DNA of 5,968 nucleotides from DATECU01 sp035286745 (lineage in GTDB: Bacteria; Acidobacteriota; Vicinamibacteria; Fen-336), in NCBI GenBank assembly GCA_035286745.1, contig DATECU010000315.1:1-5968 (forward strand), written 5' to 3'. This document shows, one piece after another, positions 1-5,248 of this stretch. Both the position numbers and the translations under genes were made by a program. Below the pieces are notes generated by a model. It did no database searches. It had not been told where the DNA came from and saw only the letters and a list, made by a program, of their open reading frames with translations. How positions within the stretch are numbered: position 1 is the stretch's first letter; the number at the start of each line of letters is the position of its first letter.

Positions 1-51
1 GACGATCGCGGCGTCCTGGATCTCCTCGGCACAGAACGGGCAGTTCTTCAT
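1..51 (-). CDS. Zinc-ribbon protein, N-terminal fragment (17 codons, cut by window edge)
   Basis: The minus strand reads ATG at 51 and continues open to base 1, giving MKNCPFCAEEIQDAAIV. The CPFC pair followed by AEEIQDAA is a common start of small bacterial zinc-ribbon proteins, in which a second Cys pair (often CxxCG) follows a few residues later and completes a four-Cys zinc site; that half lies outside the window. These ribbons often sit in front of membrane segments or other domains, so the rest of the protein cannot be predicted. A good ribosome binding site, AGGGAGG, lies about five bases before the ATG. The gene points the same way as the tRNA but is about 400 bases downstream of it, so it probably has its own promoter. 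The family call is from recognition of the N-terminal motif only. Confidence 0.8.
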   Translation of the reverse strand, partial: MKNCPFCAEEIQDAAIV

Positions 52-70
52 GGGCCCTCCCTGCATGGCG

Positions 71-100
71 AGCCTACACCCCGGCGCCGACGGCCCGCAA
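71..100 (-). promoter_or_regulatory. Possible promoter of the zinc-ribbon gene
   Basis: On the minus strand TTGCGG (100-95) and TAGGCT (76-71) are separated by 18 bases, and the start codon lies about 20 bases past the -10 box. The boxes match the sigma-70 consensus only in part, so this is a candidate, supported mainly by its position. Confidence 0.3.
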
Positions 101-109
101 GAGCACCTG

Positions 110-131
110 AAGGGGAGAAGGGGAGAAGGGG
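110..131. repeat. 8-bp tandem repeat AAGGGGAG, 2.75 copies
   Basis: The plus strand carries AAGGGGAG at 110-117 and 118-125, then the partial unit AAGGGG at 126-131. On the minus strand this is a pyrimidine-rich CCCCTTCT tract lying just upstream of the possible promoter of the zinc-ribbon gene. It may be simple slippage-derived sequence. Confidence 0.8.
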
Positions 132-136
132 TGCGC

Positions 137-158
137 CTGCGGCGTACGCGCCCCGCAG
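137..158. repeat. Inverted repeat CTGCGG...CCGCAG
   Basis: CTGCGG (137-142) pairs with CCGCAG (153-158) across a 10-base loop. It could form a six-pair GC-rich hairpin in a transcript reading leftward from the tRNA. No run of T follows on the minus strand, so it is not a standard intrinsic terminator. Confidence 0.4.
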
Positions 159-214
159 CCACGCGGCGTGACCCGGACTCTGGAGAGGGGAGGGGGGACC
201 GCACCGACCGCGCC

Positions 215-239
215 GGGCTCGTCCTGGGGCATCGTGGGG
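215..239. repeat. 25-bp direct repeat, copy A (noncoding spacer)
   Basis: This copy matches bases 371-395 at 24 of 25 positions; the one difference is T at 222 against C at 378. Both copies are preceded, 15 and 14 bases upstream of their first base, by the shared octamer CGCACCGA (200-207 and 357-364), so the related block is about 40 bases long with one small indel. On the minus strand the core reads CCCCACGATGCCCCAGG. The copies lie in the gene-free region between the tRNA and the zinc-ribbon gene. Function is unknown. Confidence 0.8.
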
Positions 240-356
240 AGCCGGCGCGGCGGAAACGAGCCGGCGTACCCCTTGCCCCGGGATCTCCTTGCCGACCTGC
301 GGCTTCATCTGGGACGGAAGGGCTGCCCCTGCCCTGCCCTGGGGCGCGCCGAGGGG

Positions 357-371
357 CGCACCGATGGTGCG
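357..371. repeat. Perfect hairpin CGCACC-GAT-GGTGCG
   Basis: A six-pair perfect inverted repeat with a three-base loop directly abuts, and shares one base with, the second copy of the 25-bp direct repeat. The corresponding place at copy A keeps CGCACCGA but not the right arm, so only this copy can fold. On the minus strand no T-tract follows. Confidence 0.6.
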
Positions 372-395
372 GGCTCGCCCTGGGGCATCGTGGGG
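371..395. repeat. 25-bp direct repeat, copy B (noncoding spacer)
   Basis: This is the partner of 215-239, with one mismatch. It contains two very short self-complementary pieces, GGGCTCGCCC (371-380) and GCCCTGGGGC (377-386), so several alternative small hairpins are possible. It lies about 55 bases past the 3' end of the tRNA in the direction of tRNA transcription. Confidence 0.8.
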
Positions 396-403
396 CCGTC
401 GCT

Positions 404-428
404 GGGTTGCTATGGGGTTGCTATGGGG
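404..428. repeat. 11-bp tandem repeat GGGTTGCTATG, two copies plus GGG
   Basis: The units at 404-414 and 415-425 are identical and are followed by GGG, the start of a third unit. The array ends 21 bases from the encoded CCA end of the tRNA. It may be replication slippage. It is too short to call a functional array. Confidence 0.85.
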
Positions 429-448
429 AGGCCCATGTCCCCGTAAGT

Positions 449-525
449 TGGCGCGCCCGGAGAGATTCGAACTCCCCACCTCTTGGTTCGAAGCCAAGCG
501 CTCTATCCGAATGAGCTACGGGCGC
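449..525 (-). tRNA. tRNA-Arg (anticodon TCG), CCA encoded
   Basis: The minus strand folds as a complete cloverleaf. The acceptor arms GCGCCCG (525-519) and CGGGCGC (459-453) pair at all seven positions. The D stem is GCTC/GAGC and the anticodon stem CTTGG/CCAAG encloses the loop CTTCGAA, giving anticodon TCG at 491-489, which reads CGA and by wobble other CGN arginine codons. The variable loop is five bases, and the T stem GGGAG/CTCTC encloses TTCGAAT. The discriminator base is G (452) and CCA is present in the DNA at 451-449, so the 3' end does not need CCA addition. The gene lies 47 bases downstream of the PLP enzyme gene and has its own promoter. No clear T-run terminator is visible after it. 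Confidence 0.97.
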
Positions 526-538
526 GCGGACCTCTCGC

Positions 539-547
539 AATATAGCA
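539..547 (-). promoter_or_regulatory. Extended -10 promoter of tRNA-Arg
   Basis: The minus strand reads TGCTATATT from 547 to 539, which is a TG-N-TATAAT-type extended -10 box with one mismatch in the hexamer. Transcription would begin near 532, leaving a leader of about seven bases before the mature 5' end at 525. No good -35 box is seen 16-18 bases upstream, which is normal for extended -10 promoters. The site lies in the 47-base gap after the PLP enzyme gene. Confidence 0.6.
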
Positions 548-572
548 CGCGACCACCGTGGGTTCGTATCGG

Positions 573-1682
573 CTACTGGACCCGGCCCCGGGCGTCGATG
601 CGGAACTCCGTCTCGACTCGGCCCTCCCGCACGCCCCACAGCCGATCCTGGAGGTTGGCCACCACGCAGGCGTGATTGGGGAGGATGCGGACGCGCTGGC
701 CCACCCGAAAGGACTCGCCCGGAGCAACCGCGATGGCGCCATGCTCCTCGCTCAGGCGCTCCACTCGGCTGGCTCCGCTGCCCGACAGCACCAGCCCGTG
801 GCCGCCCGGCCGAGGCCGCAGCGGATCGCTCGACAGCGTCTTGCTGCCCGCGTCGACCACTGCGCGATCAGGCGAGGGGACGCTCACCACCGTCGCCAGC
901 ACGGTGAGGGCGCAGTCCTCAAGCCCGCAGGCGCCCAGGCCGACCTGGGAGGCGTCGCGGAACACGTAGTTGCCAGGCCGCACCTCGGTGACGCCGGGCA
1001 CCGCCATGGCGTGCGGGGCGGTAGGCGTCGAGCCCACCGAGACCACCTCGACGGGGACACCGGCGGCCCGGACGGCCTCGGCGGCTTCGACCAGGAGCGT
1101 CCCCTCCTCCCGCCCGATCTGCGCCAAACGATCTGGGGTCTCTGCCCCGTAGCCGTGGCCGGCATGCGTGAAAACGCCGCGCAGGTGAAGGCCGGGCAGG
1201 GCGGTGATCCGCCCGGCCACCCCGGCTGCAGCCGCTGGGGCCACGCCGACGCGGTGGAAGCCCACGTCGACCTTCAACAGGACATCGAGGCTGCGGCCGG
1301 CGCTCTGGAAGACCTGGGCGAGGGTGAGGGCGCCCTCCGCACTGTCGACGCCTACCGCGATGCGCACCCGATCGACGAGGGCCAGCAACCGCCGGCCCTT
1401 GTCCTCGCCCACCACCGGGTAGGCGATGAAGAGATCGTCGAAACCCGCGGCGGCGAAGACCTCAGCCTCTCCGGTCTTGGCCACGGAAAGCCCCCGAGCC
1501 CCTGCCGCCAACTGCATGCGCCCGATCTCGACGCATTTGTGGGTCTTGGCGTGGGGGCGAAGCGCGACCCCAGAGCGCCGGGCCGCCTGGGCCATGCCGG
1601 CGATGTTGCGGTCGAGGATGCCCAGGTCCACCACCACGGCCGGGGTCTCCAGGTCGTCGATCTGCATAGCGGCCGGGGCCAT
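573..1682 (-). CDS. D-threonine aldolase/D-serine dehydratase-like PLP enzyme
   Basis: This 369-residue protein belongs to the fold-type III PLP family that includes D-threonine aldolase (D-threonine to glycine and acetaldehyde) and eukaryotic DSD1 D-serine dehydratase (D-serine to pyruvate and ammonia). It starts near IDDLETPAVVVDL, typical of the alanine-racemase-like barrel. RPHAKTHK (42-49) carries the likely PLP lysine, K46. SVGSTPT (215-221) should hold the PLP phosphate, and RPGNYVF (235-241) leads into the C-terminal beta domain. PNHAC (335-339) supplies H337 and C339, the expected metal pair. From memory, His plus Cys is the zinc arrangement of D-serine dehydratase, whereas characterised D-threonine aldolases use His plus Asp; this favours the former weakly. 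Length is normal for the family. The ATG at 1682 was chosen because it lies one base past the stop of the upstream gene. ATG at 1718 would overlap that gene by 35 bases, and ATG at 1667 is also possible. No signal peptide, so cytoplasmic. The exact substrate is not certain. Confidence 0.92.
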   Translation of the reverse strand: MAPAAMQIDDLETPAVVVDLGILDRNIAGMAQAARRSGVALRPHAKTHKCVEIGRMQLAAGARGLSVAKTGEAEVFAAAGFDDLFIAYPVVGEDKGRRLLALVDRVRIAVGVDSAEGALTLAQVFQSAGRSLDVLLKVDVGFHRVGVAPAAAAGVAGRITALPGLHLRGVFTHAGHGYGAETPDRLAQIGREEGTLLVEAAEAVRAAGVPVEVVSVGSTPTAPHAMAVPGVTEVRPGNYVFRDASQVGLGACGLEDCALTVLATVVSVPSPDRAVVDAGSKTLSSDPLRPRPGGHGLVLSGSGASRVERLSEEHGAIAVAPGESFRVGQRVRILPNHACVVANLQDRLWGVREGRVETEFRIDARGRVQ

Positions 1683-1683
1683 C

Positions 1684-3804
1684 TCAGCCCCGCTTGCGGG
1701 GCGCAAGCGGCTCGGCACCGCGCGCGGGCTCGGCCCCGGAGTCGGTGGCGGCGGCGAAGGCGGCGCCGCTCCAGGCAGCCTGCGGGTCCCTGCGGTGGTA
1801 GCGGCGTTCGGTGATGACGACGTCGACCAAGTCGATGGGGACCTGATCCTCTCGGGGGTTGTAGAGGAGGACGCCGGCCTCCGCCAGCGTCATGTGCAAC
1901 CGAGGGTCCTGGCAGATGAACATCTGGTCGCGCACCGGCTCATCGGCGAAGGAGCCTCGAAAGCGCCAGCCGTCCCGCACCAGCGTCTGCGGTCTGGGTT
2001 CGGCCGCAGGCTGCAGGGGGCCGTGCTTGTCGGTGGTGACCACCAGCACCACCGCCGGCCGGGCGGCGCCAGTCTGGCGTTTGGCGAAGTCGGCACCCGC
2101 TACCACCATGGTGTGGCCGGCTGCGTGGAAGAAGCGGTGGTCGTCGAAGCCGTTGGCACCCACCATCAGGAAATCCACTTGGGGCCGAGGCGAAGGAGCC
2201 ACCATCAGGGTGCAGGCGATGGCGTCGGGGATGATGGAGATGTCGCGGAAGCCACGGCCGGCCAGTGCCACCGCATAACGGGTTCCGTCGTGGAAGAGCA
2301 CCCGCGCTCCCCAGCCGGTGCGGTTCTTGGGCTGGCCCTCGCACACGAACAGGCGGAAGTGCTGAGCCGCCTGCTCGTCGTCTCCCGCCCGGGTCGCCAC
2401 GCCAGTGCCGCTCTTCTCGAAGGCTCTGACCTGCTGGATGCGCAGCCACTGCAGCACGGCTTCCTTGAATCCGCACAGGGCCTCGATGACCTGCTCGCTG
2501 TAACCGTAGAGCAGGACCGCGCAGGGCTGATCGAGTGAGCGGCCGCGGTTCTTCGCGAGCGAGTCGTAGAAATACTCGAAGGCCTGCCGCCGCAGCGCCT
2601 GCCGTTTCTGGGCCCAGGCCCCCTTCTGGTCGCGAATCCAGCTTGCCAGCGCCGGGACGTCCCGTCGCTGCCACTTGTCCTTGACGGCGGCCACCAGGTT
2701 ACGCAGGCCGGTATGACAGCGGCGGGACTTGAGCACTCGGCGCTCGATGTCGGCCAGGAAGCGATCGACCTCGCCGGCCACGTCCGGTCGTCGGGCCTCC
2801 ATGATGTCCTGCAGGGAGTCGACCAGGAGCGTGAAGAGGGCTGAGCTGCTGGGGTTGTCGAGCAGGAACTGATCGCTCATGGCGGTGGCCAGATCGCGCC
2901 GGAGCTGGGCGCTCAGCTCCACTTCCTGGAACTCCGCCCTCACCCTCAGGAAGTACGAGATGTCTGCGGCGAAGAGGACGTCCTTCACGGAATCGAGTTC
3001 TGAGGACAGGTCGTCGACCACCAGCTCGGCCACACCTTGCACCACGCGCTTCATCCGCTCCGTCTCGGCCGGATCGGCCGCTGGCGTGGGGCACTTGAAC
3101 AGGACCACGATCTCCTTGGCGTCGGTGTCGATCTTGATGCCCATGACGAACATGCTGCGCAACCAATGCAGCTTGGAGGCGTTCGGGATGTCGTAGGTCA
3201 GGGAGATCGCATACTGGTCGTCGGGAGCACGGGTCAAGTCGACGTGGAGGGCATCCGCCAGCCGCAGGTAGGCGCCCAGCAGCCGGAGGCGAAGCTCACC
3301 ATGGCCGGGAACGGGCACCCTGGGGTCGCGGCATTCCTCCAGCGGACAGCGGCGCCGATGGAGGCGCGAGAGCACGCCGAACGCGGCAGCCTCCGGTTGC
3401 CGCACGCCCACGTTCTGGTAGTCGGTCGCCAGGTATCGCTCGGAGCGCACGTGGTGCTGCTCGCGGATCTGGTCGTCGGACAGCGTGCCATCGCCGTCCC
3501 AGAGCCCGCGGATCATCCCCAGATCGTGCAGCCAGGCGGACGCGAGGAGGAAGAACTTCTCGCTCTCCGTGAGCCTCTCGTGGCATTGGCGAGGGATGAG
3601 CTGGTGCATGAGGTCCTCGACGGCCCGGTAGTGGGTGGGGCCGTGAGGCGTGAACCAGCGAAGCTGGGGGTGGTCGGGGTTCGCGGTCTTTCCGACGTAG
3701 ACGCTCTCGACTCGCTGGCGGATGTCGACCAGCCGGCTGGAAAGAGCCTCGCCTAGCCAACCCTCCCAGAAGTGACGCTCCGTCTCAGGATCGAGATCGG
3801 ACAT
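1684..3804 (-). CDS. HD phosphohydrolase fused to eIF2B-like (ISOCOT-fold) domain, 706 aa
   Basis: Residues about 45-195 form an HD domain: H54 and H58 in TPHGPTHYRAVEDL, the H93-D94 pair in ASAWLHDLGM, H117-H118 in EQHHVRSE and D184 in LRLADALHVD. These domains are metal-dependent phosphohydrolases, often acting on nucleotides. Residues 196-290 look like a conserved extension with beta strands. Residues 320-420 are helical and resemble the N-terminal bundle of eIF2B alpha-type proteins. Residues 425-670 match the eIF2B Rossmann-like core: LLYGYSEQVIEAL (431-443, compare THGYS), FVCEGQP (486-492), IIPDAIA (524-530), VDFLMVGAN (543-551), then NPREDQVPIDLVDVVITE (649-666), the characteristic C-terminal NPxF..VPxxLI..IITE motif. 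The isomerase catalytic Cys and Asp are replaced (GYS, GAN), so this domain probably senses or binds a ligand. The tail (671-706) is Ala/Arg/Pro-rich and probably disordered. GGTGAG lies five bases before the ATG. No membrane segments. It shares a probable operon with the PLP enzyme gene. Domain calls are by eye; the substrate is unknown. Confidence 0.85.
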   Translation of the reverse strand: MSDLDPETERHFWEGWLGEALSSRLVDIRQRVESVYVGKTANPDHPQLRWFTPHGPTHYRAVEDLMHQLIPRQCHERLTESEKFFLLASAWLHDLGMIRGLWDGDGTLSDDQIREQHHVRSERYLATDYQNVGVRQPEAAAFGVLSRLHRRRCPLEECRDPRVPVPGHGELRLRLLGAYLRLADALHVDLTRAPDDQYAISLTYDIPNASKLHWLRSMFVMGIKIDTDAKEIVVLFKCPTPAADPAETERMKRVVQGVAELVVDDLSSELDSVKDVLFAADISYFLRVRAEFQEVELSAQLRRDLATAMSDQFLLDNPSSSALFTLLVDSLQDIMEARRPDVAGEVDRFLADIERRVLKSRRCHTGLRNLVAAVKDKWQRRDVPALASWIRDQKGAWAQKRQALRRQAFEYFYDSLAKNRGRSLDQPCAVLLYGYSEQVIEALCGFKEAVLQWLRIQQVRAFEKSGTGVATRAGDDEQAAQHFRLFVCEGQPKNRTGWGARVLFHDGTRYAVALAGRGFRDISIIPDAIACTLMVAPSPRPQVDFLMVGANGFDDHRFFHAAGHTMVVAGADFAKRQTGAARPAVVLVVTTDKHGPLQPAAEPRPQTLVRDGWRFRGSFADEPVRDQMFICQDPRLHMTLAEAGVLLYNPREDQVPIDLVDVVITERRYHRRDPQAAWSGAAFAAATDSGAEPARGAEPLAPRKRG

Positions 3805-3840
3805 GGACTCACCCCCCGGTCTGGCCGAAGCCCTGACGGA

Positions 3841-3851
3841 ATTCGGCGAAT
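3841..3851. promoter_or_regulatory. Palindrome ATTCG-G-CGAAT at the predicted start of transcription
   Basis: The 11 bases form a perfect dyad with a one-base centre and overlap the edge of the proposed -10 box (3850-3855) and the expected transcription start of the HD-eIF2B-like gene. An operator is possible, but a five-base half site can arise by chance. Confidence 0.3.
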
Positions 3852-3855
3852 CGTA
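3850..3855 (-). promoter_or_regulatory. Possible -10 box of the HD-eIF2B-like / PLP enzyme operon
   Basis: The minus strand has TACGAT at 3855-3850, four of six matches to TATAAT with the key T-A-T positions kept. It would start transcripts near 3843, about 39 bases before the start codon. No good -35 box is present at the usual distance, so an activator or another sigma factor may be needed, or the call may be wrong. Confidence 0.35.
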
Positions 3856-3947
3856 GCACAGGCGGTTGTGGCGGTGCCGCAGTCGGAACTCCGGGCCGCC
3901 GCGGCGGCAGTCCCAACCCCCTCCCAGCCTGCGGCGAGCCCGGTCCG

Positions 3948-3992
3948 CGGGTCCTTGCGGTGTCCGTTCTCTTGTGCCCCTTTGTGTCTTGG
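3948..3992. repeat. Purine-rich CACAAAGG/CACAAG-type intergenic tract
   Basis: On the minus strand this stretch is built of related pieces, AAGACACAAAGG, GGCACAAGAG, CGGACACC and GCAAGGAC. It resembles the loosely periodic ACACAAAGG-type low-complexity tracts that I recall from intergenic regions of many environmental bacteria. Only similarity of pattern supports this; no exact repeat unit is present. The remainder of the 201-base spacer, 3856-3947, shows nothing recognisable. Confidence 0.35.
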
Positions 3993-4004
3993 GGGCGAAA
4001 GCCC
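3976..4004 (-). terminator. Weak hairpins after the RlmN-like gene
   Basis: Directly after the TAA stop, the minus strand can form GGGC-TTTC-GCCC (4004-3993) or, overlapping it, GCCCC with GGGGC across an 11-base loop (3996-3976). On the plus strand the first reads GGGC-GAAA-GCCC, a GNRA-tetraloop hairpin. No T-run follows, so termination by this element is uncertain and read-through into the HD-eIF2B-like gene is possible. Confidence 0.25.
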
Positions 4005-4005
4005 G

Positions 4006-5052
4006 TTAGCCGACGGCGACGCCGCCGACAGCCCGAGAGGCCAGCATGCCGCAGGCGGCGTAGATGTCGGGGCCACCCGAGTACCGGCGCACGAAGGGGA
4101 TGCCGTTCTCGACCAGGGCGGAGAGGAAGCGGCTGCGTTCGGCGTCGCCGGCCCGGCGGAACCGCCCGCTGGGATCGTTGACATCGATGACGGAGAGCCG
4201 GAGGGGTGAACCCGCGAACAACCGGGCCAGCTCTCTGGCCTCTTCAGGGCCGCTGTTGAAGCCGGCGATCAGGACCCAGGCCAGGCTGACCACCGTTCTG
4301 CGCGCGGCCGCCTGGCGGCGCATGGCGGCGGCCAGCTCCGGGACGTCCCAGCGGCTGCCCACCGGCATCAGCCGGGCCCGCTTCTCGCCGAAGGCCGAGG
4401 TGAGCGAGAGCATCAGGCGGTAGGGGTGGCCTTCCTCGGTGAAGCGCTCGATGGCGGGCAGGATGCCGGCGGTGGAGAGGGTGATCCTGTCGCCGCCGAT
4501 GCGGACGCCGCTCGGGTGGCGCAAGATGTCGGCGGCCCGCATCACGTTGTCGTAGTTCTGGAGCGGCTCGCCCTGGCCCTGGAACACGACGCCGGTGACC
4601 GGGCGTTCCCCAGCCTCGCGGCGTACGGCCAGCACCTGGTCCACCATCTCCCAGGGCTCCAGGTTGCGAGTGAGACCCATGCGCCCGGTCTCGCAGAAGG
4701 CACAGGCCAGGCCACAGCCCACCTGGGTGGAGATGCAGACGCTGAAGCGGGGTCGCTCCAACGGGATCCGCACCGTCTCCAGGATCGAGCCGTCCGAGGA
4801 CCGAAACAGGTACTTGACGAAGGGGTCGACACCGCTCTGCCGTCGGTCGACCACCGTCAGCCGATCCAGGCGGCCCCGCTCCAGCAGCGCCTGGGCCTTG
4901 GTCTTCGCTAGACCGCGCACGCCGACGAGATCGTCACCGTCGTCGAAGACGAGACGTTGCACGACGCGTCCCGCGATCTGGCGGCTCAGCTCGACCTCCG
5001 GCCAGAGTGCGGCCAGGGTCTCCGGCGTCTGGCTGCGAAGGTGGGGTTGCAC
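4006..5052 (-). CDS. RlmN/Cfr-family radical SAM methyltransferase-like protein (divergent)
   Basis: The 348-residue product resembles RlmN, which methylates C2 of A2503 in 23S rRNA and A37 in some tRNAs. The order of motifs is preserved. C106 in VCISTQVGC matches E. coli RlmN C118. C113, C117 and C120 in the CxxxCxxC motif (GCGLACAFCETG) bind the 4Fe-4S cluster. QGQGEPLQNY (158-167) binds SAM. C334 in DIYAACGML matches the methyl-carrying C355. A helical segment at residues 41-60, with VRGLAKTKAQALL, precedes the barrel. So both catalytic cysteines and the cluster are intact. It differs from typical RlmN in QGQGEPL for MGMGEPL, SLTS for SLHA, and VIDVND for LIPFNP, so it may be a paralogue with another RNA target. 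GTG at 5052 was chosen; TTG at 5067 would add five residues. Neither has a clear ribosome binding site. The gene faces the same way as the downstream HD-eIF2B-like gene but lies 201 bases from it. Confidence 0.88.
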   Translation of the reverse strand: MQPHLRSQTPETLAALWPEVELSRQIAGRVVQRLVFDDGDDLVGVRGLAKTKAQALLERGRLDRLTVVDRRQSGVDPFVKYLFRSSDGSILETVRIPLERPRFSVCISTQVGCGLACAFCETGRMGLTRNLEPWEMVDQVLAVRREAGERPVTGVVFQGQGEPLQNYDNVMRAADILRHPSGVRIGGDRITLSTAGILPAIERFTEEGHPYRLMLSLTSAFGEKRARLMPVGSRWDVPELAAAMRRQAAARRTVVSLAWVLIAGFNSGPEEARELARLFAGSPLRLSVIDVNDPSGRFRRAGDAERSRFLSALVENGIPFVRRYSGGPDIYAACGMLASRAVGGVAVG

Positions 5053-5058
5053 ACGGCT

Positions 5059-5064
5059 AGTGTA
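5059..5064 (-). promoter_or_regulatory. Possible -10 box giving a leaderless RlmN-like transcript
   Basis: The minus strand reads TACACT (5064-5059), then six bases, then GTG at 5052. This spacing is what a leaderless mRNA would show, and it fits the lack of a ribosome binding site. There is no good -35 box. The call depends on the GTG being the true start. Confidence 0.3.
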
Positions 5065-5211
5065 CAAGGTGACAACAGGCCGGAGGGGGCTTCGTGCTTG
5101 AACGGGCCGGGAGCGATGACCCGGTCGACGGCCGCGACTTCACTGTCGCTGTGTCCTGCTGCCTCGCGGTGGAGCAACTGCGGGGTGCCAAGCGCGCCAA
5201 GCGCCGCACGG

Positions 5212-5241
5212 TTGACGAGGGTTGTGCATACCGGCTACCCT
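5212..5241 (+). promoter_or_regulatory. Sigma-70-type promoter of the exported-protein gene
   Basis: TTGACG (5212-5217) and TACCCT (5236-5241) are separated by 18 bases. The -35 box matches five of six consensus positions; the -10 box keeps the first two bases and the last. Transcription would start near 5248, about 44 bases before the ATG at 5292. The rest of the divergent region, 5065-5211, holds no other clear site. Confidence 0.5.
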
Positions 5242-5248
5242 GCGACTC

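Noticed and set aside
200..428. CRISPR-like array
   Set aside because: There are only two imperfect copies of the longer repeat, more than 130 bases apart, with no regular spacers and no cas genes. The 11-mer is a simple tandem without spacers.
48..497. Overlapping open frames on both strands across the spacer and the tRNA
   Set aside because: They run into the tRNA-Arg gene, are Pro/Arg/Gly-rich, and repeat PHDAPGRAR only because the DNA carries the 25-base repeat. No homology features or convincing start sites were seen.
449..525. tRNA gene as an attachment site of an integrated element
   Set aside because: No integrase gene, no second copy of the tRNA 3' end and no mobile-element genes were found in the window.
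558..1814. Long plus-strand open frame of 418 codons
   Set aside because: It lies antisense to the PLP enzyme gene, whose motifs are unmistakable. Its translation is low-complexity His/Arg/Gly-rich sequence with no family features. Long antisense frames are expected in GC-rich coding DNA.
1426..2538. Plus-strand open frame of 370 codons
   Set aside because: It is antisense to the HD-eIF2B-like gene and the start of the PLP enzyme gene, shows no recognisable domain, and has no ribosome binding site worth noting.
3037..3756. Plus-strand open frame of 239 codons
   Set aside because: It is a mirror of the HD domain coding region on the other strand; the minus-strand product has conserved HD ligands and this one has nothing recognisable.
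4426..4911. Plus-strand open frame of 161 codons
   Set aside because: It is antisense to the radical SAM core of the RlmN-like gene, where the cysteine motifs show which frame is real.
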